From contig DASUFE010000007.1 of assembly GCA_036274675.1 (NCBI GenBank), forward strand, positions 1-33,422: a stretch of 33,422 bases of DNA, given 5' to 3'. This DNA is from DASUFE01 sp036274675 (GTDB taxonomy: Bacteria; Pseudomonadota; Gammaproteobacteria; HTCC5015). Positions 8,041 to 15,647 of the stretch are shown here, piece after piece. The position numbers and the translations under genes are program-made. Every line of letters begins with the position of its first letter. Positions within the stretch are counted from its first letter, which is position 1. The notes under the pieces were generated by a model, which saw only the letters and a list, made by a program, of their open reading frames with translations, made no database searches and was not told the origin of the DNA.

Positions 8041-8472
8041 CTAATTCTCATGCGGGCGCAGTTCCCGCGCCGCCTTGTCGAGTGCGCCATTGACGAACTT
8101 GTGCCCCTGCTCCGCGCCGAATTTCTTCGCCAGGTCAATGGCCTCGTTGATCACCACGCGATAAGGTATATCCGGGCGTTGCATCAGTTCGTAGAGTGAC
8201 ATGCGGAGTATGCTGTGCTCGACGGGATCGAGCTGCGGAACCGGAATATCGAGGTAGGGTCCGAGTAACCGGTCGAGGTCATCGGCGCGCGCGATGCATT
8301 CCCGCAGCAGTTCCGAGAAATACTCCATGTCGACTCCATCCATGTCCTGAGTTTGCAGGAACTCCTGCTGAATATCCCGCGCCGACTGCGGATTCAACCG
8401 CCACCGGTAAAGCGCCTGCAGCGCGCGTTGGCGCGCCTTGCGCCGCATCTGTGCGACATTCATCGGGGTCAC
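8041..8472 (-). CDS. nusB: Transcription antitermination factor NusB
   Basis: 143 residues from a GTG at 8472 that overlaps the ribH stop (GTGA). An alternative ATG at 8463 (MNVAQMRRKARQ) is possible, but its spacing from the AAGG upstream is long (13 nt). NusB pairs with S10 at boxA for rRNA antitermination. Seen: RRKARQRALQALYRW at the start, DPVEHSILRMSLYEL and PYRVVINEAIDLAKKFGAEQGHKFVNGALDK, all typical. Confidence 0.95.
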   Translation of the reverse strand: MTPMNVAQMRRKARQRALQALYRWRLNPQSARDIQQEFLQTQDMDGVDMEYFSELLRECIARADDLDRLLGPYLDIPVPQLDPVEHSILRMSLYELMQRPDIPYRVVINEAIDLAKKFGAEQGHKFVNGALDKAARELRPHEN

Positions 8473-8966
8473 GGCGCCTTGACCGGAGGATGATGGATGA
8501 CAGCGAGCATTTCCAGTGCGCAGCTGGCCGCATCGGCGCCCTTATTATTGCCGTCCTTACCCATACCGCTGCGGGCCGCGGCCTGTTGCTCCGTATCCAC
8601 GGTCAGAATCCCGTTGATGACAGGCAGACCGAATTTCAGGGATACATCAAGCACACCGCGCGCGCTCTCGCTGCAGACATAATCGAAGTGGGCAGTTTCG
8701 CCGCGAATCACGCATCCCAGAGCAATCAGCGCATCATAACGCCCTGTCTGCGCCAGTTTTTGGCAAAGCAGCGGAATTTCAAGCGCGCCGGGCACACGAA
8801 CCACATCGAACTGATCCTTGCCGGCCTGGGCTCGCTGCAGGCGCTCAAGCGCGCCCTCCAACAATTTAGCCACGAAGCTGTCATTAAAGCGCGCCGCCAC
8901 GATTCCAAAGCGATAATTGGCGGCCGTCAGGCCCTCGCTATACCGAAACGGATTATCGTCTGACAT
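8469..8966 (-). CDS. ribH: 6,7-dimethyl-8-ribityllumazine synthase
   Basis: 165 residues. Joins 3,4-dihydroxybutanone 4-phosphate with the ribityl-aminopyrimidine to form lumazine, the penultimate riboflavin step. Seen: ARFNDSFVAKLLEGA, VPGALEIPLLCQKLA, ALGCVIRGETAHFDYV (with the catalytic His region) and GLPVINGILTVDTEQQAAARSG. Follows ribBA by 34 bp and overlaps nusB by 4 bp. Confidence 0.96.
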   Translation of the reverse strand: MSDDNPFRYSEGLTAANYRFGIVAARFNDSFVAKLLEGALERLQRAQAGKDQFDVVRVPGALEIPLLCQKLAQTGRYDALIALGCVIRGETAHFDYVCSESARGVLDVSLKFGLPVINGILTVDTEQQAAARSGMGKDGNNKGADAASCALEMLAVIHHPPVKAP

Positions 8967-9000
8967 ATAATTAATATTTTCAATAAGTTATAGAATATAT

Positions 9001-10113
9001 TTAATCTGAAACATAATCCATAATTTCAAGCCCGAAAGCACCCAGGCCGTGGAATATCTTGGGCGCGCTCAACAGCTTCATCCTGCGCACTCCCAGTTGC
9101 GAAAGAATCTGCGCGCCGATACCGAAGCTGCGCAGATCTTCCGGCTGCCGGGCGGAGGCAGCTGCCGCGGGAGCGGCGGTGGAAGAAATATATTCCTGGA
9201 TGCGATTCAACAATTTGGTACCGGAATGCGCCTCCGTCAGATACACGAACACGCCCTGCTCGGCGCGCGCGATGCGCCGCAGTGCGTCCGCGACGGGCCA
9301 GCGCTTGATGTCCTGCTCGCCGGCGAAGACATCATACAGCGGATTCTCGACATGGACTCGCACCAGCGTCGGCAGTTCCGGTCGCAATGGACCCTTTACG
9401 AGTGCGGTGTGCACGACGCCATGGACGTGATCCCGGAAGGCAACGAGTTCGAATTCGCCATACACGCTTCGGAATGGCGCCCGCTGCACGCGCTCGATCA
9501 TGGTTTCGTGGGTATAGCGATAGCGGATCAGATCCTCGATCGTACCGAGTTTCATACCATGAGTCGCGCAGAATCGTTCGAGATCGGGACGCCGCGCCAT
9601 GCTGCCGTCCTCGTTCAGGATTTCGACAATCACCGCCGCGGGCTCGAAACCGGCGAGCCGCGCCAGGTCGCAACCGGCCTCGGTATGTCCGGCACGAACG
9701 AGCACTCCGCCGTCTTCCGCCATCAGCGGAAAGATGTGTCCGGGCTGTGCGAGATCTTCCGGCTTTGCATCGGGACTGGTCGCAGCGCGGATAGTAGTCG
9801 TCCGGTCGGCGGCGGAAATGCCGGTGCTGACGCCGCGCGCGGCATCGATCGATACCGTGAAGTTGGTCTGGCGGACGACATCTCCGGATTTGGGCATCAG
9901 CGGCAACTGCAGGCGCTGGCAACGCTCGCGGGTCAGCGTCAGGCAGACCAGCCCGCGGCCGTGATGGGTCATGAAATTGAGATCTTCGGAACGGATCGCC
10001 GCGGCCGGCATCAAGAGGTCGCCCTCGTTCTCGCGGTCCTCATCGTCCATGATGACGACCATCTTGCCCTGGCGCAGATCCTCGATGATTTCTTCTGTGG
10101 AATTCAGGGCCAT
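9001..10113 (-). CDS. ribBA: 3,4-dihydroxy-2-butanone-4-phosphate synthase with a degenerate GTP cyclohydrolase II domain
   Basis: 370 residues. Residues 1-205 form the DHBP synthase: MDDEDRENEGDLL at 22-34 (acidic active site), THHGRGLVC at 49-57, GVSTGISAADR and HIFPLMAEDGGVLVRAGHTEAG. They convert ribulose 5-phosphate to DHBP. Residues 205-370 align with GTP cyclohydrolase II, but the Zn-binding CxxGDxxxSxxCDC-type segment is absent: the sequence there reads RVHVENPLYDVFAGEQDIKRW. I see no cysteine cluster, so this half is probably not a cyclohydrolase. Such RibB-X fusions are common in proteobacteria; the working RibA would then lie elsewhere. Lies between ribE and ribH. Confidence 0.93.
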   Translation of the reverse strand: MALNSTEEIIEDLRQGKMVVIMDDEDRENEGDLLMPAAAIRSEDLNFMTHHGRGLVCLTLTRERCQRLQLPLMPKSGDVVRQTNFTVSIDAARGVSTGISAADRTTTIRAATSPDAKPEDLAQPGHIFPLMAEDGGVLVRAGHTEAGCDLARLAGFEPAAVIVEILNEDGSMARRPDLERFCATHGMKLGTIEDLIRYRYTHETMIERVQRAPFRSVYGEFELVAFRDHVHGVVHTALVKGPLRPELPTLVRVHVENPLYDVFAGEQDIKRWPVADALRRIARAEQGVFVYLTEAHSGTKLLNRIQEYISSTAAPAAAASARQPEDLRSFGIGAQILSQLGVRRMKLLSAPKIFHGLGAFGLEIMDYVSD

Positions 10114-10177
10114 CGGTCAGATACCGTTCATATTCAGTGCATGGGGGAATTCGGGCCGCATAATACCACAGCGATAC

Positions 10178-10771
10178 TCAGACTTCGCGGCTTTCCAGAA
10201 GCCGTTCCAGATAGCGCGCGAGCAGATCGACTTCCAGGTTAACCGGCGTCCCGGAGCGGTAATGCCTGAATACCGTCCGCTCGAGCGTATGCGGAACAAT
10301 ATTGACCTCGAAGCCCTGCTTGTCCACGCGATTGACGGTCAGGCTCACGCCATCCACCGTGATGGATCCCTTGGCGGCGATATATCGCGACAGTGATCCG
10401 GGAATATTGAACGCATAGCGAAACGAACGACCCTCGGCTTCGATGCCGGCAACCTGTCCTGTCGCATCCACATGCCCACTCACAAAATGGCCGCCGAGCG
10501 CGGTCTGCGCTGTCATCGCCGGTTCCAGATTTACCGCATCCTCCGCTTGCAAGGCACCGAGGGTGGTGCAGCGCAAGGTCTCAGCCGAGACATCGGCCGT
10601 GAAATCGGTATCCGACAGATCGGTTACCGTCAGGCAGACTCCGTTGACGGAGATGCTGCCGCCGAGCCGCAGCTCCGCAGCCAGCTTTGACTGCACACAC
10701 AGGCGGCGATCCGCACCCAGCGGACGTATTGCGGCGACAATGCCGACGTCAACGATTATTCCCGTGAACAT
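10178..10771 (-). CDS. ribE: Riboflavin synthase, alpha chain
   Basis: 197 residues. Dismutates two lumazine molecules to riboflavin. The two lumazine-binding repeats are clear: MFTGIIVDVG and SVNGVCLTVTDL / FVSGHVDATG in repeat 1, GSITVDGVSLTVNRV and VNIVPHTLERT in repeat 2. The ATG is preceded by GAGGGG and starts 6 bp after the stop of the HslV-like gene, a spacing that implies coupling to it. Confidence 0.95.
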   Translation of the reverse strand: MFTGIIVDVGIVAAIRPLGADRRLCVQSKLAAELRLGGSISVNGVCLTVTDLSDTDFTADVSAETLRCTTLGALQAEDAVNLEPAMTAQTALGGHFVSGHVDATGQVAGIEAEGRSFRYAFNIPGSLSRYIAAKGSITVDGVSLTVNRVDKQGFEVNIVPHTLERTVFRHYRSGTPVNLEVDLLARYLERLLESREV

Positions 10772-10777
10772 GACCCC

Positions 10778-11356
10778 TCATTCGACCAGATCGACGGTTC
10801 TGGCGGTAATCGGCGCGGCGCTGGCATTATTGAATTCGATGCCCGCCGCCACCCCGATCCTGGCGATTTCCTCGGCGCTGTCCAGCCTGTCGTAGACGGC
10901 ATACATCGCGCCGAGCGCGAAATCGGAGCCCGAACCGATGGCCCAGAAGCGCGTGAACTCGCTGGTATCCCGCAGACCATAGACGGCGAATATGCCGTTT
11001 TTGTTGGCTATGACGGCATCGATATGCGAAGGCTCGTAAGGATCGTTGCTCTCATCCTTGGTATTGATATTCAGATAATATTTTTTCTTCAGCACGGCGT
11101 GCATGCGCACGAAACTGCGGAAAATCTCGTGGCGACTGCTCAGATCGTAGCCGGCATCAGACTGGCTGAAGATGTCATCGATCACCAGGCTGTGCGCGCT
11201 GCTGCCGATGATGCCGACGTAGGAATCGCCGCAGGTCTGGATCTTGTCGTGATGGCGGTCGTACGTGGAATACATCTTGACGTCATCGAAACTCGTCAGC
11301 GTATCCGCGGCTATGCAGGCCTGCCTGCCTTTACGAACTACAACAATGGTCGACAT
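10778..11356 (-). CDS. HslV-like Ntn-hydrolase (proteasome-fold peptidase homologue)
   Basis: 192 residues. The fold is that of HslV: MSTIVVVRKGRQACIAADT aligns with the HslV start MTTIVSVRRNGQ and its Asp17 region, HDKIQTCGDSYVGIIGS matches the Lys33 strand, and FWAIGSGSDFALGAMYA matches the AIGSG block. If Met1 is removed the N-terminal nucleophile would be Ser, not Thr. No hslU ATPase is adjacent. The gene sits between ribD and ribE, 6 bp before ribE, where riboflavin operons normally have nothing. The start has GGAG 11 nt upstream. Distinct from canonical hslV, which is normally paired with hslU, so this is a paralogue or a standalone member. Its substrate is unknown. Confidence 0.8.
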   Translation of the reverse strand: MSTIVVVRKGRQACIAADTLTSFDDVKMYSTYDRHHDKIQTCGDSYVGIIGSSAHSLVIDDIFSQSDAGYDLSSRHEIFRSFVRMHAVLKKKYYLNINTKDESNDPYEPSHIDAVIANKNGIFAVYGLRDTSEFTRFWAIGSGSDFALGAMYAVYDRLDSAEEIARIGVAAGIEFNNASAAPITARTVDLVE

Positions 11357-11392
11357 TTAAAATCAGACTCCACTTAATCTCAAATTAATGAA

Positions 11393-11425
11393 GCTCTGAA
11401 TAATTCATCCCTGAATTCTCAGAGC
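11393..11425 (-). repeat. Hairpin A of the ribD-downstream hairpin array (GGGA loop)
   Basis: Outer arms GCTCTGA / TCAGAGC (7 bp), a small internal loop, then inner arms AATTCA / TGAATT (6 bp) closing a TCCC loop on the plus strand, GGGA on the transcribed minus strand. Starts 37 bp upstream of the HslV-like start codon. Confidence 0.8.
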
Positions 11426-11427
11426 AC

Positions 11428-11496
11428 GGACCGCCCGCTGGGCGGAGTCCTGCGTAAAACAGGCGAAATGCAGGAAACGCAGGAGCAGTTTTCTGC
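11428..11496 (-). repeat. Hairpins B, C and D of the array
   Basis: B (11428-11450): CCGCCC / GGGCGG, 6 bp with a 3-nt loop, plus GGA / TCC outside a 2-nt bulge. C (11448-11484): TCCTGCG / CGCAGGA, 7 bp around 23 nt. A second GCAGGA at 11470-11475 could pair with the same left arm, so two exclusive structures are possible. D (11485-11496): GCAG / CTGC around TTTT, weak. Confidence 0.6.
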
Positions 11497-11498
11497 CA

Positions 11499-11622
11499 AA
11501 GCAAAAGACGTGCCCCTGGCTGTATATCCAGGTGCTTTGCTTCATTTTTCAAACCCTTTCCGTGTTTGAAAAATGGCGGCACATCCCTGTGCCGCGGAAC
11601 CTCTGAATCAATCAGAGGTTCC
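11499..11622 (-). repeat. Hairpins E-H of the array, contiguous without spacers
   Basis: E (11499-11542): outer AAGCAAA / TTTGCTT, inner CCTGG / CCAGG. F (11543-11575): a perfect 12-bp stem CATTTTTCAAAC / GTTTGAAAAATG with a 9-nt loop. G (11576-11595): a perfect 8-bp stem GCGGCACA / TGTGCCGC with loop TCCC (GGGA on minus). H (11596-11622): a perfect 11-bp stem GGAACCTCTGA / TCAGAGGTTCC with a 5-nt loop, abutting the ribD stop codon. Each hairpin begins where the previous one ends. No U-run follows H, so it is not an ordinary terminator. Confidence 0.85.
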
Positions 11623-12762
11623 TTAATCCTTGTACACCGGCCGGGCGATAATCCGGATATCGCGATCGATCGGCCGTATTTCTTGAATATCCAGTTCAAT
11701 CCGCTCCCGCATGTCTTGCAGGGGCTCTATATCGAACAGCCCCCTGGCGCTGCTGCCGAGCAGGCAGGGCGCCACGTACAGTACGATCTCGTCCACCAGG
11801 CGCCGCGCCAGCAAGGCTCCCGCCAGACGCCCGCCGCATTCAACCAGCAGCTCGTTGACCTGTCCGGCCGCGAGTATCGACATGAGATCGTGCAGATCGG
11901 GCTTGCCTCGTTCATCCGCAGGCAACCGCACCACTTCGACATGATCGGAAGTCAGTACGGCGCCCCTTGCCGGATCGTCACTGACCGTAACGATCAGAAC
12001 ATCTCCCGGTAATTTAAGAACACGGGCATCCGGAGGCGTACGTAAATTACTGTCGATTATAATACGCAGGGGCTGTTTTATTCGTGAGCTGCTCTCGGCC
12101 TCCAGTTCCCCCAGTACCGCCAGACTTTCCAGCCGGATCGTCATGGCGGGATTATCACTCAACACCGTATCGACTCCAGTCAGAATGGCAGAGCTGCGGG
12201 CGCGCAGCCGGTGTACGTCGATACGCGAATTTTCGCCGCTGATCCACTGACTCATGCCATTGGCCAGCGCAGTGCCGCCGTCCAGGCTGATGCCCTGTTT
12301 CAAGCGTATAAAAGGCCTTTGCGCCTGCATACGTTTGATAAAACCGGGGTTGAGCGCAGCCGCCTGCGAGGCCATTAAACCGGCATCCACCCGCACCCCT
12401 GCCTCGCGCAGACGTTGCATCCCGTCGCCGTCAACCAAGGGGTTGGGATCCTGCATCGCCACCACCACGCGTGCGAGCCGGTGTGCGATCAGCGCATCCA
12501 CGCAGGGCGGAGTTTTTCCCTGATGAGAGCAGGGTTCGAGAGTTACGTAAGCGGTGGCCCCTTCCGCGTCAATGCCGGCCTTTTTCAAGGCCATGATCTC
12601 GGCGTGCGGCCCCCCCGCGTATTCATGCCAGCCTTCCGCCACTACGCGTTTGTTGCGCACCAGCACGCAACCCACCCGGGGATTAGGCTGGGTGGTATAA
12701 AGACCGCGTGCCGCCAACTGCAGCGCACGAGCCATGTACTGATGATCCAGAGCGTCAAACAT
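11623..12762 (-). CDS. ribD: Bifunctional diaminohydroxyphosphoribosylaminopyrimidine deaminase / 5-amino-6-(5-phosphoribosylamino)uracil reductase
   Basis: 379 residues, full length. The N-terminal zinc deaminase has HAEIMAL at 53-59 and PCSHQGKTPPC at 77-87 (His and two Cys ligands, catalytic Glu). The C-terminal NADPH reductase starts near 155 with RPFIRLKQGISLDGGTA and includes LLVECGGRLAGALL. It carries out the second and third steps of the pyrimidine branch. First of the rib genes in this orientation. Its stop directly adjoins hairpin H, so the message enters the hairpin array straight after translation ends. Confidence 0.96.
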   Translation of the reverse strand: MFDALDHQYMARALQLAARGLYTTQPNPRVGCVLVRNKRVVAEGWHEYAGGPHAEIMALKKAGIDAEGATAYVTLEPCSHQGKTPPCVDALIAHRLARVVVAMQDPNPLVDGDGMQRLREAGVRVDAGLMASQAAALNPGFIKRMQAQRPFIRLKQGISLDGGTALANGMSQWISGENSRIDVHRLRARSSAILTGVDTVLSDNPAMTIRLESLAVLGELEAESSSRIKQPLRIIIDSNLRTPPDARVLKLPGDVLIVTVSDDPARGAVLTSDHVEVVRLPADERGKPDLHDLMSILAAGQVNELLVECGGRLAGALLARRLVDEIVLYVAPCLLGSSARGLFDIEPLQDMRERIELDIQEIRPIDRDIRIIARPVYKD

Positions 12763-12911
12763 AGACCTATCTCAAATTACCGCGCTTGGGTTGGTTGTAC
12801 TGTGCTCCGCACTCGACATTAAAAAGGATCTCGCATGCTCATTTATTGCCATATAAACTCGAGCACTTTTCGCAGGGCTTTGCACGGCCTTTTTGTCTTG
12901 TCTTAATCCGC

Positions 12912-12930
12912 CCGCGTGCTACGCACGCGG
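12912..12930 (-). terminator. Hairpin in the nrdR-ribD gap, possible weak terminator
   Basis: A perfect 8-bp stem CCGCGTGC / GCACGCGG with a 3-nt loop, about 50 bp after the nrdR stop. On the minus strand no uninterrupted U-run follows, only AAGACAAAAAGG further on, so termination would have to be Rho-assisted. The rest of the 220-bp gap (12763-12982) shows nothing I can name, though it must hold any ribD promoter. Confidence 0.35.
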
Positions 12931-12982
12931 CACTACATTTTGAGACAGGTTCCAACAGGCCCGCAAGGCAAGAATATTGAGA

Positions 12983-13495
12983 TCAGGTTTCGGATTCCGG
13001 AGTTTCCAGCAGTGAAATCTGATGTTTGCGCATCTCCGGGGTGGGTTCTTTCTCGAGACCGTCGATGACTTCGCGGAAAGCATCGAGATCCTCGAAACTG
13101 AGATAAACGGATGCGAAGCGGATATAGGCCACCTGATCGAGCTTGCGTAATTCGTGCATCACCAGGTCACCTATGTAGCGCGATTCTATTTCACGCTCGC
13201 CCCGCGCCAGCAGATCCCGTTTTACGTGCGCGATCGCCGTTTCGATATCATCGGCCTGCACCGGCCGTTTCTCCAGGGCACGCACCATGCCGGCTCGCAG
13301 TTTGTCTTCATTGAAAGGTTCGCGGTTGCCGTTGCTCTTGATGACCCGCGGCAGCATCAGTTCCGCCTCTTCATAGGTCGTGTAACGCTCGGAACACTCC
13401 AGGCACTCGCGGCGTCGCCTGACCTGGTTGCCCTCGCTGGCCAGCCGTGAGTCGATAACCTTGGTATCTACGGCGCTACAGAAGGGACAACGCAT
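12983..13495 (-). CDS. nrdR: Transcriptional repressor NrdR
   Basis: 170 residues. Represses ribonucleotide reductase operons in response to ATP/dATP binding. The zinc ribbon is complete: Cys3, Cys6, Cys31, Cys34 (MRCPFC and ECLECSERYTTYE). The ATP-cone follows (VIKSNGNREPFNEDKLRAGM). GGGAG lies 5 nt before the ATG. The start is 15 bp after the glyA stop, the usual glyA-nrdR-rib order. Confidence 0.97.
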   Translation of the reverse strand: MRCPFCSAVDTKVIDSRLASEGNQVRRRRECLECSERYTTYEEAELMLPRVIKSNGNREPFNEDKLRAGMVRALEKRPVQADDIETAIAHVKRDLLARGEREIESRYIGDLVMHELRKLDQVAYIRFASVYLSFEDLDAFREVIDGLEKEPTPEMRKHQISLLETPESET

Positions 13496-13510
13496 GGCAT
13501 CTCCCAGCCC

Positions 13511-14767
13511 TCAGTGTTCGTAAACCGGGAACCGCCGGCACACCTCAAGAACCTTGGTCCGGACTTTTTCGATCACGCTCTGGCTGCCGATATCGTCCAG
13601 CACATCCACAATCCATCCGGCAAGTTCGGCGCACTCCTGCTCTTTGAACCCGCGGGTGGTGATGGCAGGAGTGCCGATGCGAATCCCGCTGGTGACAAAA
13701 GGCGATTGCGGATCCTTGGGCACGGCGTTCTTGTTGACTGTAATATTGGCCGAACCAAGGGCGGCATCGGCATCCTTGCCGGTGACGCCCTTATTGATAA
13801 GATCGACCAGGAACAAATGATTGTCAGTACCGCCGGAGACGATCCTGTGTCCGCGCTTGATCAGGACCTCCGCCATGGTTCGCGCGTTACGCACCACCTG
13901 CTTCTGGTATTCCTTGAACTCGGGCTGCATCGCTTCCTTGAACGCGACGGCCTTGGCGGCGATCACATGCATCAGAGGACCGCCTTGAGTTCCGGGGAAA
14001 ACCAGCGAATTCAGTTTCTTCTCGATCTCCGGATTGGAACGCGCCACGATGATGCCGCCGCGCGGACCACGCAACGTCTTGTGCGTAGTGGAAGTAACCA
14101 CATCGGCGATCGGAACCGGATTGGGATATTCGCCGGCCGCGACCAGCCCGGCAACATGCGCCATATCGACCACGAACCAGGCGCCCACCCGGTCCGCAGT
14201 CGCGCGCATTCTTTTCCAATCGACGATGCGGGAATAGGCCGAAAAACCGCCCACGATCATTTTGGGCTTATGCTGGTCCGCCAGCGCGTCAATCTGGTCA
14301 TAATCGATTTCGCCGGTCTCGGGATTGATGCCGTACTGGATAGCATTGAAGAGCTTTCCGGAAAAATTTACCTTGGCGCCATGCGTAAGATGTCCGCCGT
14401 CCGACAGGCTCATTCCAAGAATAGTATCGCCCGGTTGCAGTAAGGCGAGATAGACGGCTGCGTTAGCCTGCGAGCCCGAATGCGGTTGCACGTTCGCATA
14501 GGCGGCCCCAAACAGGCTCTTGGCACGCTCGATCGCCAGTTGTTCGGCAATATCGACATATTCACAGCCACCGTAGTATCGCTTGCCCGGATAGCCTTCC
14601 GCGTATTTATTTGTCAGCACGGTGCCTTGAGCTGCCAGCACACGCGGGCTGGCGTAGTTCTCGGAGGCAATGAGTTCGATGTGCTCTTCCTGGCGTTTGA
14701 TCTCCGCCTGCAGAGCTCCCCAGAGATCGGCATCGAAATCGGCGATTTTAATGTTTTTTCCGTACAT
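13511..14767 (-). CDS. glyA: Serine hydroxymethyltransferase
   Basis: 418 residues from the ATG at 14767 (MYGKNIKIADFD), which has AAGGA 5 nt upstream. The longer frame to 14833 is Arg-rich and unlike the family. Converts serine and tetrahydrofolate to glycine and methylene-THF. Seen: ELIASENYAS, NKYAEGYPGKRYYGG, PHSGSQANAAVY, VDMAHVAGLVAAG and the PLP-lysine block STTHKTLRGPRGG. The glyA promoter should lie in 14768-15002. I looked for a glycine riboswitch there and saw none. Confidence 0.97.
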   Translation of the reverse strand: MYGKNIKIADFDADLWGALQAEIKRQEEHIELIASENYASPRVLAAQGTVLTNKYAEGYPGKRYYGGCEYVDIAEQLAIERAKSLFGAAYANVQPHSGSQANAAVYLALLQPGDTILGMSLSDGGHLTHGAKVNFSGKLFNAIQYGINPETGEIDYDQIDALADQHKPKMIVGGFSAYSRIVDWKRMRATADRVGAWFVVDMAHVAGLVAAGEYPNPVPIADVVTSTTHKTLRGPRGGIIVARSNPEIEKKLNSLVFPGTQGGPLMHVIAAKAVAFKEAMQPEFKEYQKQVVRNARTMAEVLIKRGHRIVSGGTDNHLFLVDLINKGVTGKDADAALGSANITVNKNAVPKDPQSPFVTSGIRIGTPAITTRGFKEQECAELAGWIVDVLDDIGSQSVIEKVRTKVLEVCRRFPVYEH

Positions 14768-15002
14768 CTTTGTCCTTTTCCGGCCCCGGCGACAGGCGGC
14801 CATAATACCGAAAAGCCTGCGGCGGCGCAGCAAAATATTGTGGAGGCGGCTCAGGGTTTACACAGCATATAGGGTCAAATCCTGTATTCATTGAGTCCTC
14901 TTTCGGGAAATACTCTACTCCTTAAACATTGCTTTTTAATCGCGGAAACAGGACAATGTCCCACTTAAGAGGAATTCCAGGAATATCCGCTAAAATATTG
15001 AT

Positions 15003-15557
15003 ATGAAAGCAGCAATCAGCAAAGAGCAAAGCGTCGAACTGCGCAAGTGGCTGGAAAAACAGCGCCTGCCCAAGGAAATTATTGATGCGCTGCTCAGCAG
15101 CACTAACTCCAGCAACACCTACAAGGCTTATCGGCAGAAAAAGCAAATCACCGCAGACGGCTGGGCCATTCATTTTGGCGCCAACTGGGCCCGGCAAATC
15201 CAAAAAGACGAGATTATCAAAACCGAAGACGAAGCGAATATCTCCGATAACGACCCAGTGGACGAACCCGCGGTCGAAGTGGAAGCGGAAGCCGAGACCG
15301 AATCCAAAGCTTCAGCCAACCCGGAGGAAATCAAGGTAACTGACACCGTTGTTTCGCGGACTTTCATGGGCCTGGCCGAAAAACTCAAGAAGCTGAAAAT
15401 CGAAGATGTCGACAAACCTCAGATGCAGAAAATCGCCTTTGAGATCGACAAGGACCATCTGGCGATGCTGAAAAAATACGCGGCGGTTAAAGGCCAGGGA
15501 GCTACCGTGGGCTCGCTGATCCGGCAGGCGATACGCGAGTTTCTGGAAAGCATTTGA
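15003..15557 (+). CDS. Unknown protein with acidic linker and ribbon-helix-helix-like C terminus
   Basis: 184 residues, family not recognised. Residues 1-65 are basic and helical (SKEQSVELRKWLEKQRLPKE) with an aromatic patch GWAIHFGANWARQ near 53-65. Residues 75-105 are a low-complexity acidic linker rich in Glu, Asp and Ala. Residues 140-184 read FEIDKDHLAMLKKYAAVKGQ then GATVGSLIRQAIREFLESI: a beta strand followed by two helices, as in CopG/Arc-type DNA-binding domains. No good ribosome site precedes the ATG, but a TAAAAT lies just upstream. Divergent from glyA and convergent with dnaJ. A DNA-binding or nucleoid role is a guess from the C-terminus only. Confidence 0.7.
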   Translation: MKAAISKEQSVELRKWLEKQRLPKEIIDALLSSTNSSNTYKAYRQKKQITADGWAIHFGANWARQIQKDEIIKTEDEANISDNDPVDEPAVEVEAEAETESKASANPEEIKVTDTVVSRTFMGLAEKLKKLKIEDVDKPQMQKIAFEIDKDHLAMLKKYAAVKGQGATVGSLIRQAIREFLESI

Positions 15558-15581
15558 AACAAGAGTCAGCAGCCTGGAATA

Positions 15582-15642
15582 AGAAGTCAGAAGCAAAAAA
15601 CAGGATTTCACTCTGACACCTGTCTTCTGACTCCTGACTTCT
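15582..15642. terminator. Bidirectional hairpin between convergent genes
   Basis: Arms GTCAGAAG (15586-15593) and CTTCTGAC (15624-15631), with inner ACAGG / CCTGT. The alternative outer pair is AGAAGTCAG (15582-15590) with CTGACTTCT (15634-15642). The GACTTCTGAC wording recurs several times within 80 bp, giving competing stems. It lies between the stops of the unknown gene and dnaJ, where a shared terminator is expected. Confidence 0.5.
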
Positions 15643-15647
15643 CAAAG

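Noticed and set aside
11385..11699. A 104-codon minus-strand frame over the hairpin array
   Set aside because: It starts inside ribD in another frame and simply reads through the palindromes; it has no ribosome site and no domain.
11357..12982. FMN riboswitch for the rib genes
   Set aside because: No sequence resembling the conserved RFN core was found upstream of ribD, ribE or ribBA; the hairpin array is different.
14768..15002. Glycine riboswitch upstream of glyA
   Set aside because: The expected conserved GGAGAG and following core elements are not visible.
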